From assembly GCA_021790415.1 (NCBI GenBank), contig JAJYDZ010000050.1, forward strand, positions 1-8,660: a DNA stretch of 8,660 bases, given 5' to 3'. A program made the translations under genes and the position numbers. The notes under the pieces were generated by a model. That model did not search any database. It saw only the letters and a list, made by a program, of their open reading frames with translations, and had not been told where the DNA came from. This document shows, piece after piece, positions 1 through 6,287 of this stretch (positions within the stretch are counted from its first letter, which is position 1; the number at the start of each line of letters is the position of its first letter). This DNA is from Thermoplasmata archaeon. Its GTDB lineage: Archaea > Thermoplasmatota > Thermoplasmata > Thermoplasmatales > Thermoplasmataceae.

Positions 1-1661
1 CTTCCGAGGAGTTAAGAACAGGAATGCTTGTTGTGGTCAATAAAAACGAATTCGTGCCTAATGATGGTGAAATAGTTGAGGGGTCAGGTTATTTTAACGA
101 GGCTTCGATCACCGGAGAATCCAAACCAATGATGAAAGTAGTTGGGGACAGTGTTACTGGCTCAACCATATTAACCACAGATTCAGTGAAAATAAGAATT
201 ACAGCAGACCCAGGGGAAACATTTCTAGATAAGATGATCGCCCTTGTCGGTAATTCAGTGCGTGAAAAAACTCCAAACGAAATCGCGCTGAATGTAATGC
301 TCTCCGGACTTACACTCATATTCCTCATAATTACAGCTTCCATTTTCTCACTTGCCTATTTCCTAGGAATAAACATTAATCTATTCGTGCTTATTGTGCT
401 TTTAATTTGCTTGATTCCCACCACTATTGGTGCACTTCTTCCAGCGCTAGGAATCGCGGCAATAAATAAGGTCTCTCAATTTAACATAATTGCCAAAAGC
501 GGTAGGGCGGTTGAAAATGCCGGTGATATAGATACAATAATTCTTGATAAAACCGGAACTATAACAATAGGGGATAGACAAGCTATTAATTTCTATCCCC
601 TTCCAGGTATTGATAAGAGTGACTTTCTCAGATATTGTTATCTTTCTTCAGCTGATGACGTAACAAAGGAGGGAATTTCCATTGTGAAATTATGTCAATC
701 TTCTGGATTAGATACTGGGAAGATAGGCGGTATTTCTGGAGAATTTATTCCTTTTACATCAGATACAAAATACAGTGGAATAAAAATTGGTGACGAGGTT
801 ATTTTGAAAGGAGCAATGAAATCCATTTCTGAGAAAATCGGCCGCCAAGATAATTTCATAGAAGGGATTAGTGCTGAAATATCTAGCAAGGGCGGAACCG
901 CCATGACATTGTGCAAGAACGACCAGTTTCTTGGAGTTATTGAGTTAAACGATGTAATTAAACCATGGATAAGAGAAAGAATAGAAACTATGAAAAATAT
1001 GAACATTAAAACAATTATGTGCACTGGCGATAATGAAATCACCGCTCAATACATAGCTAGAGAAAGTGGAATAGATGAGTTCGTTGCCAATGTAAAACCA
1101 GAGGACAAATTCAAGGAAGTCGAGAAGGAAAAAGACAAACAGAGAATGGTTGCAATGGTAGGGGATGGTACCAATGATGCACCTGCACTGGCAAGAGCTG
1201 ATGTTGGTCTTGCTATGAACAGCGGAACTCAGGCTGCCAAAGACGCGGCTAACATGATAGATCTGGACAATGATCCTGCAAAACTAATGGATGTAATATT
1301 TCTAGGGAAGCAGATTCTCATAACGAGGGGGTCATTGACAACTTTTTCGCTTGCAAATGATGTTGCAAAATACTTTGTCATAATACCTGCAATGTTTTAT
1401 CTTATCCCGCAGCTTGGATTCGTGAATATTATGGGATTTACCGATCCACTTCTTGCCATAACTTCTGCACTTATTTTCAATACCTTCATAATACCAGCTC
1501 TCATTCCCATGGCGCTCAAGGGGGTTAAGTTTAAAGCGTCTGGGGCCGATGAATTACTAAAAAGAAACATAATATTATATGGCGCTGGTGGTATAATATT
1601 TCCGTTTATTTGTATCGGCATCATCTATTTTCTTTTGGCTGGAGTTGGTGTAACATGGTAA
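1..1661 (+). CDS. kdpB: Potassium-transporting P-type ATPase subunit KdpB, 5'-truncated by the window edge
   Basis: This is the catalytic subunit of the KdpABC high-affinity K+ uptake pump, an integral membrane protein that hydrolyses ATP. The frame is open from base 3, so the ATG at 24 is internal; compared with KdpB of about 680 residues, roughly 125-130 N-terminal residues lie outside the window. Counting from that ATG, the actuator TGES motif is at 30-33, followed by PGETFLD and KTPNEIAL, a membrane pair with CLIPTTIG (about 93-150), the phosphorylation motif DKTGT with Asp175, then CTGDN and GDGTNDAPAL of the P domain. The C-terminal membrane part has the KdpB-specific FSLANDVAKYF segment, with the Asp and Lys that couple ATP hydrolysis to transport. 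KTPNEIAL and NDVAKYF separate it from heavy-metal ATPases. kdpC follows with a 7-base overlap; kdpA is presumably upstream. No frame breaks are seen. Confidence 0.97.
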   Translation, partial: SEELRTGMLVVVNKNEFVPNDGEIVEGSGYFNEASITGESKPMMKVVGDSVTGSTILTTDSVKIRITADPGETFLDKMIALVGNSVREKTPNEIALNVMLSGLTLIFLIITASIFSLAYFLGININLFVLIVLLICLIPTTIGALLPALGIAAINKVSQFNIIAKSGRAVENAGDIDTIILDKTGTITIGDRQAINFYPLPGIDKSDFLRYCYLSSADDVTKEGISIVKLCQSSGLDTGKIGGISGEFIPFTSDTKYSGIKIGDEVILKGAMKSISEKIGRQDNFIEGISAEISSKGGTAMTLCKNDQFLGVIELNDVIKPWIRERIETMKNMNIKTIMCTGDNEITAQYIARESGIDEFVANVKPEDKFKEVEKEKDKQRMVAMVGDGTNDAPALARADVGLAMNSGTQAAKDAANMIDLDNDPAKLMDVIFLGKQILITRGSLTTFSLANDVAKYFVIIPAMFYLIPQLGFVNIMGFTDPLLAITSALIFNTFIIPALIPMALKGVKFKASGADELLKRNIILYGAGGIIFPFICIGIIYFLLAGVGVTW

Positions 1662-2305
1662 AGTTAAATCCGTTTCTGAAAATCATGAGAAGTTCTGCCA
1701 TAATGGCAGTTGTTATGATCCTTCTTCTGGGGTTTGTAATTCCTTCAATAACGGCGGAAATAGCCGAACATATAGATCCTGGTAGCACAATGGGCTCACC
1801 CGTGGAAATAAATGGAACCATATATGGAAGTTATCTATTGGCTGAAGCTTTTAACAATAGTTCCCTATTCTTTCAGGCTAGACCATCAGTGATATCTTAT
1901 AATTTGACAGAATCCGGATCATGCACTGGTTCCGGGGATTCACTGCAATCTCTTAATTTTACGTTGAATGCTTTGAAGGAATTTGAAAGTAAAAATCCTG
2001 GGGTGAACCTGTCATCAATTCCATTTGCCATGATAGCTTATTCGGCTTCAGGACTAGATCCAAATATACCCATAGAAGGGGCATATATTCAGATACCAAG
2101 GATTGCTTCAAATCTTTCAATACTATTCAATGGAACAATTCCAGTAAGAACCCTTGAATCTGATCTGATGCAATATGTAAATTCAAGCGAACAACAGAAT
2201 TTCCCAATTTTTGGAAGCTATTATACGAACACAATGGTGCTGAATGTCGATATCATAAATCTAATGATTAAAAACAAAGTGGTACCTAAATCACTTCTTG
2301 ATTAA
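1655..2305 (+). CDS. kdpC: Potassium-transporting ATPase subunit KdpC
   Basis: KdpC is the small single-span subunit that stabilises the KdpFABC complex; its C-terminal domain lies outside the membrane. I start it at the ATG at 1655, which overlaps the kdpB stop, giving 216 residues (family usually about 190). One hydrophobic segment covers about residues 15-33. Family motifs follow: GSYLLAEAF (58-66), FFQARPS (72-78), a divergent YN-SG region (82-96), ASGLDPNIP (131-139) and AYIQIPRIA (143-151). The usual His of the SGLDPHIS motif is Asn137, and the usual SGGSNLG stretch is altered. The outer domain carries nine N-X-S/T sequons (Asn53, 67, 68, 83, 101, 118, 153, 159, 176) and few lysines, which would suit an N-glycosylated surface protein in an acidic medium (inference). 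Its 3' end overlaps the convergent stress-protein gene by 15 bases. Confidence 0.95.
   Translation: MVKLNPFLKIMRSSAIMAVVMILLLGFVIPSITAEIAEHIDPGSTMGSPVEINGTIYGSYLLAEAFNNSSLFFQARPSVISYNLTESGSCTGSGDSLQSLNFTLNALKEFESKNPGVNLSSIPFAMIAYSASGLDPNIPIEGAYIQIPRIASNLSILFNGTIPVRTLESDLMQYVNSSEQQNFPIFGSYYTNTMVLNVDIINLMIKNKVVPKSLLD
2270..2278 (-). terminator. Possible T-rich terminator for the stress-protein gene
   Basis: Read on the minus strand, TTTGTTTTT begins 13 bases after the stop of the stress-protein gene. Archaeal transcription often ends at such U-rich stretches without a hairpin. The site lies inside the end of kdpC, so the transcript would overlap kdpC antisense. There is no further support. Confidence 0.3.
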
Positions 2306-3118
2306 GATTGTATCTGTCCACATCTCCTTGATAAGGTCTTTTATGAGACCATTAATTCTTATATTTCCTGATGTACCTGGGCGAACCCCAAAAACAATTA
2401 GATCTGCACCAGTCGAATATGCTCTTCCCAAAATAATCTCCTTCATATTATTCCCTTCACTTTTAGAAAATTCAACATTGGGGTATTCCCTCTTAATTTC
2501 TTCCATTGAGTCAAAGAGATTTTTAAATCCATGGGTCTCCTTCTTGTCAAATTTTCTAAGGTCAAGAATATTTACCTTGGCGCCAAATACTTTTGAAATC
2601 ATTAAGGCAATATATATTGATCTCCTAACATTCAGAGATTCAGTAACTGGTACGAGAAGTCTTTCATATGTATTTTTTTTCATTCTTGAGGTTATTGCTA
2701 TGACGGTGGTTCGTGAATTTTTTATGATATAGTCCCCAATTCCCCCCAATAAAGACGCTGACAGGGCTGCCCTTGGACCGCTGCTGAAAATGACCATATC
2801 ATAATTCTTTGAGTTGATTTCTGATACTATACCTTGTTTGATATTTTTCGCACTTTGAACTTTTGGTACCAATCTTATATTTCTCTCTTTTGCCTCCTTG
2901 TATGCATTCAGAACTATGGCTACCTTATCACTCCAAACTATCTCTCTAGCTTCATCTTTAATGGTAAGTGCTGTAATTTCTGATTTGTAGTTTGATGCCA
3001 GGCCCAAGGCTAAATCAAAGGCTTTCTTTGAGCGCTCCCCCTTTGCCATTGGCACAAGTAATTTCTCAGGTTTCACAGTGTACGCCTTCAGGCTAGATAG
3101 CAATGAATAGATATTCAC
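2291..3118 (-). CDS. Tandem universal stress protein (two UspA domains)
   Basis: This is a soluble protein of up to 275 residues with two UspA-like domains: first about residues 17-143 (LLVPMAKGERSKKAFDLAL to TTVIAI), second about 150-275 (RLLVPVTESLNVRRSIYIAL to TDTILI). The nucleotide-binding signature G-x2-G-x9-G-S/T is only partly kept in domain 1 (near LLGGIGDYII) and is degenerate in domain 2 (GVRPGTSG), so ATP binding is uncertain. The start is unclear. The frame opens at a GTG at 3118; a TTG at 3103 lies 26 bases from a TATA-like box and would suit a leaderless message; a GTG at 3076 would still keep domain 1 whole. The gene faces kdpC tail to tail. Usp-type proteins are known partners of Kdp systems (the Usp domain of KdpD, KdpQ of haloarchaea), so a role in sensing or modulating K+ uptake is plausible but inferred. 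Confidence 0.88.
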   Translation of the reverse strand: MNIYSLLSSLKAYTVKPEKLLVPMAKGERSKKAFDLALGLASNYKSEITALTIKDEAREIVWSDKVAIVLNAYKEAKERNIRLVPKVQSAKNIKQGIVSEINSKNYDMVIFSSGPRAALSASLLGGIGDYIIKNSRTTVIAITSRMKKNTYERLLVPVTESLNVRRSIYIALMISKVFGAKVNILDLRKFDKKETHGFKNLFDSMEEIKREYPNVEFSKSEGNNMKEIILGRAYSTGADLIVFGVRPGTSGNIRINGLIKDLIKEMWTDTILIKK

Positions 3119-3124
3119 AGAATG

Positions 3125-3133
3125 TTTAATAAA
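3125..3133 (-). promoter_or_regulatory. TATA-like box for the stress-protein gene
   Basis: On the minus strand the sequence reads TTTATTAAA, close to the archaeal TATA consensus. Its centre is 26 bases upstream of an in-frame TTG at 3103 and only 11 bases upstream of the GTG at 3118. If this is the real promoter, translation starts at or after 3103. It is a position-based call only. Confidence 0.4.
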
Positions 3134-3236
3134 TTTTTGCTAACGCTCTTATTTCTATCATCATAGGAAAGACTTCAAAATGACTTTAAAAAAACCATTT
3201 TGTATAGAAGATCTTCGTAACCACACTTCGTAGTGT

Positions 3237-3255
3237 CGTGATAATTTATACCACG
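3237..3255. promoter_or_regulatory. Imperfect palindrome around a TATA-like box (candidate operator)
   Basis: CGTGATA and TACCACG form inverted arms pairing at six of seven positions, separated by five bases. The sequence TTTATA at 3245-3250 lies within the element. Transcription from that box would begin near 3273-3276 and give a leader of roughly 25-30 bases before the ATG at 3302. A dimeric repressor bound here would block TBP. That role is inferred from layout; no cognate regulator is visible in the window. Confidence 0.35.
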
Positions 3256-3301
3256 GCATAAAAAACCCAATAATTTAACATCAGGTAATTTATATAGGTC
3301 A

Positions 3302-3787
3302 ATGAAGTGTCTTACCATTTCGCATTCAAAAATTCTCGGCAACATAGATGGAGTAGATGATCTATCAAGGTTACCAGATGAGGAATTTTTTGTCATAGAT
3401 ATGGATGCCCTACTTCGTTCCAAATACAATTTCAATATATATTCTACCATATCAAAATACGTTGAATTTGACTTGATGGCTTATCCATTTAGGGAGAACG
3501 ATCTTGTTGATATGATCATTTCTGGAGCCAGCAGAGTTGTAATAAACCATACTATTTCAGAAGAAAAATTGAAGGATTTTATGGAAGTTTCAGATCAGCT
3601 AATCATGCATTATGCCTCGCAATTTGAAGCAAGAGCTTTTATGAAAAAAGGGGGAAAGTATCTTATGGGCTGTTCTCAGGTAGAGGTCCCCAAGGGAATC
3701 ACCGTATTTTATTATGGAATGCCGGGCCAAGGAGAACAATATATTCAACTTGAGGATTTTCCTGAAGAATTGAGGTATGATTGTTGA
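3302..3787 (+). CDS. Short HisA-related (TIM-barrel-like) protein, function unknown
   Basis: This 161-residue soluble protein has no exact match that I recognise. FFVIDMDALLRSKYN (about 29-43) resembles the first strand and Asp-containing loop of HisA and of archaeal HisA-related proteins (VIDLDA...), followed by FDLMAYPFRENDLVDMIISGASRVVINHTI (about 56-85), which resembles a later strand-helix-strand unit ending in GA-RVVIGT. Full HisA-type barrels have about 230-240 residues, so this would be a shortened barrel. The C-terminal part (about 113-161, with KKGGKYLMG, FYYGMPGQGEQY and EELRYDC) is unlike HisA. The ATG at 3302 is the only start codon ahead of the first strand. The gene stands alone, divergent from the stress-protein gene and 194 bases upstream of pyrD on the same strand. 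It could instead be an unrelated lineage-specific protein; the overlapping minus-strand frame at 3175-3450 shows no protein-like features. Confidence 0.75.
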   Translation: MKCLTISHSKILGNIDGVDDLSRLPDEEFFVIDMDALLRSKYNFNIYSTISKYVEFDLMAYPFRENDLVDMIISGASRVVINHTISEEKLKDFMEVSDQLIMHYASQFEARAFMKKGGKYLMGCSQVEVPKGITVFYYGMPGQGEQYIQLEDFPEELRYDC

Positions 3788-3981
3788 TCTCTTATATATG
3801 AAGGTTTATCAATTTAATTATATTTCAGTTCTCAATCTTTTTGACGCTTAAGTGTTGATGCCAAACGGCACATTTAATAGCTATTTTGTATAATATTTCT
3901 CACTCATAATAAAAAACCTCGATCGTTTTTGGTAATAATATATGAGGAATATTTACATAATAATTCAAAATCAGCAAGAGC
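3788..3981. promoter_or_regulatory. Intergenic region upstream of the pyr operon
   Basis: This is 194 bases of AT-rich DNA. It contains a short T-run at 3838-3842 that could end the upstream transcript, a small hairpin TGCC-AAAC-GGCA at 3859-3870, an inverted repeat AAAAAC/GTTTTT at 3912-3917 and 3925-3930 around CGATCG, and the pyrD TATA-like box at 3952-3959. No tRNA or small gene is visible. Confidence 0.5.
3952..3959 (+). promoter_or_regulatory. TATA-like box of the pyrD-pyrK-queE-pyrC operon
   Basis: TTTACATA is centred about 26 bases upstream of the pyrD ATG at 3982. This is the spacing expected when transcription starts at or next to the start codon (leaderless message), and there is no clear Shine-Dalgarno site before this ATG. 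Confidence 0.5.
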
Positions 3982-4890
3982 ATGAGTATTTCTGACATTT
4001 CAACATCAATAGGAAATATAAATCTGTCCAATCCATTCATTCTTGCCTCTGGAATTTTAGACGAAAATGGATATACAATGAAAAGAATTTTATCTGAAGG
4101 GGCTTCAGCAGCGGTTACCAAATCTATAGGCATGGAAGAAAGGAATGGATACAAACCACCAATCGTTGCCATAGACGATCCGATTTTTATCAATGCCGTA
4201 GGGCTTCCCAATCCAGGTATCTTGAATGTAGGTGAGGAAATAAAGACGGCAAGAGAATCTGGAAAACCTGTCATTGGAAGTATATTTGGGAAGGATGAAA
4301 ACGAATTTATTGAACTTGCAGGGAAAATGGAGGAATACGGTGTATTAGCCGTGGAGTTGAATTTATCATGCCCGCATGTTAAAGGGTTTGGATCGGAGAT
4401 CGGCGGTGACCCAAATCTGGTGAGGAAGATTGTAAAGGGCGTTAAGGGGGCGATAAGCAAACCTGTCTGGTCAAAGCTTAGCCCTAATGTGACTAATTTG
4501 TTGGATATTGCAAATGCTGCCTCAGATTCAGATGCACTTGTTCTTATAAAAACAGTTAGAGGTATGAAAATAGATATTTATTCAAAAAAACCAGTCCTGT
4601 CGAACAAGGTGGGAGGACTTTCAGGGTCAAGCATTAAGCCGGTTGGGATTAGATCCGTATATGAGGTAAAATCAAATATGGACATTCCTGTCATTGGAGT
4701 TGGGGGGATTGAGTCAGGTTTCGATGCCGTTGAATATATTATGGCAGGGGCAACTGCGGTCCAGATTGGTACAGCCGTCTGGAAATATGGCAGAGCAGTT
4801 TTCTCAAAAGTTACCAATGAACTACTGGAGTTTATGGGTTCAGAAGGATATGGAAAGATTGAAGAATTTAGGGGGATTGCTTTAAAATGA
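3982..4890 (+). CDS. pyrD: Dihydroorotate dehydrogenase class 1B, catalytic subunit
   Basis: PyrD oxidises dihydroorotate to orotate with FMN, the fourth step of UMP synthesis, in the cytoplasm. The protein has 302 residues, normal for the family. Visible motifs are NPFILASGI (17-25), VTKSIG with Lys47 for FMN/substrate, the INAVGLPNPG loop (about 70-79), the active-site loop NLSCPHVKG with catalytic Cys130 (class 1 enzymes use Cys as base), KLSPNVTN, GGLSG, and the flavin-phosphate loop IGVGGIESGFDAVEYIMAGATAVQIGTA near 237-264. In the active-site loop the common Asn after Pro is His. The overlap ATGA with pyrK at 4887-4890 implies coupled translation and supports class 1B, in which electrons pass through PyrK to NAD+. 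It is the first gene of a four-gene operon, probably leaderless. Confidence 0.96.
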   Translation: MSISDISTSIGNINLSNPFILASGILDENGYTMKRILSEGASAAVTKSIGMEERNGYKPPIVAIDDPIFINAVGLPNPGILNVGEEIKTARESGKPVIGSIFGKDENEFIELAGKMEEYGVLAVELNLSCPHVKGFGSEIGGDPNLVRKIVKGVKGAISKPVWSKLSPNVTNLLDIANAASDSDALVLIKTVRGMKIDIYSKKPVLSNKVGGLSGSSIKPVGIRSVYEVKSNMDIPVIGVGGIESGFDAVEYIMAGATAVQIGTAVWKYGRAVFSKVTNELLEFMGSEGYGKIEEFRGIALK

Positions 4891-5636
4891 TAAATTCTGT
4901 TAGAATTTTGAGAAATGAAATTAACACTCCAACAGTAAATTCACTCTATTTTCATTGGGATGTTCGAGTAGAACCAGGGCAATTTGTAATGACGTGGGTT
5001 CCGGGATTATCAGAGATACCAATGTCGCTTTCCTTAACTGGAAAGGAAAAGTGTCTTACTGTGAAAAAGTACGGAGATACTTCAAACGCACTATCTAATG
5101 TTAAGCCCGGTGAGAGAATATTTTTTAGGGGGCCCTATGGAAAACCATTCTCAAAGGTAAGAGGTAAAACACTGCTAGTGGGGGGAGGATCGGGAATGGC
5201 CTCACTAAGACCGCTCATTGATCAAAACGCAAGTGGAGTGGTTGCAGCAAGATCAAGTGATGAACTCTTGTTTAAAGGACTATTTCCCATTGATAAGATA
5301 ATCGTTGCCACAGACGATGGTTCAGAAGGCATTAAAGGAAACATTGTTGACGCATTGAGGGAAATTGAACTGGAAAAATATGAAATGATCTATGTATGCG
5401 GTCCGGAAAGAATGATTAAGTCCGTTGTTGATTTTGTTGCAGGTCGGAATATAAACATGGAGTTATCCCTTGAAAGGAATATGAAATGTGGCGTAGGTAT
5501 CTGTGATTCCTGCTCCATCGATGGTTTTCAGTTATGCACAGATGGTCCCACATTCGGTCTCAGCACTGTATTAACAATGAAAGAATTTGGTAGGACGAAG
5601 CTGGCTGAATCAGGAAAACGAATATGGTTTCAGTAG
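4887..5636 (+). CDS. pyrK: Dihydroorotate dehydrogenase electron transfer subunit (FAD, 2Fe-2S)
   Basis: PyrK pairs with PyrD and moves electrons from FMN through a 2Fe-2S cluster and FAD to NAD+. It has 249 residues in the ferredoxin-reductase fold: an N-terminal FAD-binding barrel (about 1-92, with IPMSLSL at 44-50 and GERIFFRGPYGKPF at 75-88), an NAD-binding domain starting with the glycine loop LLVGGGSGMASLRPL (96-110), CGPERM at 171-176, and a C-terminal cluster site Cys201-x4-Cys206-x2-Cys209-x7-Cys217 followed by DGPTF. Where Gram-positive PyrK usually has Arg before Pro-x-Ser at the FAD site, this one has Ile (EIPMSLS). The gene starts in the ATGA overlap with pyrD; a G-rich stretch AGGGGGAT at 4870-4877 could serve as a ribosome site. 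Confidence 0.95.
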   Translation: MINSVRILRNEINTPTVNSLYFHWDVRVEPGQFVMTWVPGLSEIPMSLSLTGKEKCLTVKKYGDTSNALSNVKPGERIFFRGPYGKPFSKVRGKTLLVGGGSGMASLRPLIDQNASGVVAARSSDELLFKGLFPIDKIIVATDDGSEGIKGNIVDALREIELEKYEMIYVCGPERMIKSVVDFVAGRNINMELSLERNMKCGVGICDSCSIDGFQLCTDGPTFGLSTVLTMKEFGRTKLAESGKRIWFQ

Positions 5637-5644
5637 AAATGATA

Positions 5645-5652
5645 GGAGGATC
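5645..5652 (+). promoter_or_regulatory. Strong Shine-Dalgarno site that sets the queE TTG start
   Basis: GGAGGATC closely matches the archaeal ribosome-binding consensus GGAGGTGATC. It lies 5 bases before the TTG at 5658. The ATG at 5653 directly abuts it but opens only a four-codon frame that ends in TGA (5665-5667). In the queE frame, stops at 5640 and 5643 leave TTG at 5658 as the only usable start. Confidence 0.75.
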
Positions 5653-5657
5653 ATGAA

Positions 5658-6287
5658 TTGCTTTTGACGGAAAGATTTCACAGTATTCAGGGAGAAGGGA
5701 AATACATTGGAATACCTATGTATTTCGTCAGGACGAATCTCTGCAATCTACGATGCAAATGGTGTGACTCCACTTATACATTTTCTGGAGGAGAAGAGGT
5801 TTCATTGGACACTCTGATTTCAGATATTAAAAATATATCCGAAGACTGGGTATGTTTTACCGGCGGTGAGCCAATGCTTCAACGCGAGGCAATACAATTC
5901 ATGAAAGAGTGCACTTTAATGGGAAAAAATGTACTTCTGGAAACAGGGGGATCGCTGAGCGTGGAGAAGGTTGTGCAAATAGTGGGAACGTATATAGATA
6001 TGGACATCAAGACACCATCTTCCGGGGAGCAGGATTCTCTTTATAAGGAAAATCTTAAGTTACTCAGGGAGAATGATTATGTAAAATTCGTAATAAGCGA
6101 TGAAAGAGATTATATCTACGCACTATCGTTTATAAAGCAATGGGAAAGCAAGGCAGAAATTCTATTGCAACCTGCTTGGGGAACAGATCTGAAATGGCTT
6201 GTGGAAAAAGTTCTGGATGATAGATTAAATGTGAGAGTTCTACCTCAGCTTCATAAAATTATATGGGGAACGAAGAGGGGTGTATAA
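5658..6287 (+). CDS. queE: 7-carboxy-7-deazaguanine synthase (radical SAM)
   Basis: QueE converts 6-carboxytetrahydropterin to 7-carboxy-7-deazaguanine, a precursor of preQ0; in archaea this leads to archaeosine in tRNA. The product has 209 residues, normal for QueE. It opens with the typical RFHSIQGEG (6-14), followed by the 4Fe-4S site Cys29-x3-Cys33-x2-Cys36 (CNLRCKWC), CFTGGEP (66-72), LETGG (94-98), MDIKTPSSG (115-123) and the QueE C-terminal RVLPQLHKIIWG. The start is TTG, chosen because upstream stops exclude any other and a strong ribosome site precedes it. It lies 21 bases after pyrK and shares one base with the pyrC start (TAATG), so it is co-transcribed with pyrimidine genes although the pathways are not directly linked. 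Confidence 0.94.
   Translation: MLLTERFHSIQGEGKYIGIPMYFVRTNLCNLRCKWCDSTYTFSGGEEVSLDTLISDIKNISEDWVCFTGGEPMLQREAIQFMKECTLMGKNVLLETGGSLSVEKVVQIVGTYIDMDIKTPSSGEQDSLYKENLKLLRENDYVKFVISDERDYIYALSFIKQWESKAEILLQPAWGTDLKWLVEKVLDDRLNVRVLPQLHKIIWGTKRGV

Larger units (their letters stand above)
3119..3301. promoter_or_regulatory. Divergent intergenic control region
   Basis: This 183-base AT-rich spacer lies between two divergent genes: the stress protein (minus) and the small HisA-like protein (plus). It must hold both promoters. It contains several TATA-like boxes, a direct repeat CTTCGTA at 3213-3219 and 3226-3232, a small perfect hairpin ACACT-TCGT-AGTGT at 3223-3236, and an imperfect palindrome at 3237-3255. 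No RNA gene or further open frame with protein-like character is apparent. Confidence 0.6.

Noticed and set aside
24..26. ATG at 24 as the true kdpB start
   Set aside because: The frame is open to the window edge with KdpB-like residues before it, and the protein would lack its first membrane segments.
2298..2732. Plus-strand frame of 144 codons inside the stress-protein gene
   Set aside because: It is antisense to a clear tandem-Usp protein, and its peptide shows no domain.
3289..3296. TTTATATA just before the HisA-like gene as its TATA box
   Set aside because: It is a good match by sequence but only 6 bases from the ATG, so transcription would start inside the gene after the only usable start codon. 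The boxes at 3245 or 3274 fit better.
3175..3450. Minus-strand frame of 91 codons across the start of the HisA-like gene
   Set aside because: It has no family motif, crosses the divergent promoter region and conflicts with the better-supported plus-strand gene.
3859..3870. Hairpin TGCC-AAAC-GGCA upstream of pyrD as a riboswitch or attenuator
   Set aside because: The stem is only four base pairs, and the operon's transcript appears to start about 110 bases downstream of it.
3900..4460. Long minus-strand frame (186 codons) opposite pyrD
   Set aside because: It lies antisense to strongly conserved pyrD motifs and its peptide is rich in Pro, Ser and Ile, with no recognisable domain; it is a shadow frame.
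6263..6286. ATG at 6263 as the pyrC start
   Set aside because: It lies inside queE, adds eight residues outside the conserved region, and the ATG at 6287 has the better-placed ribosome site and stop-start junction.
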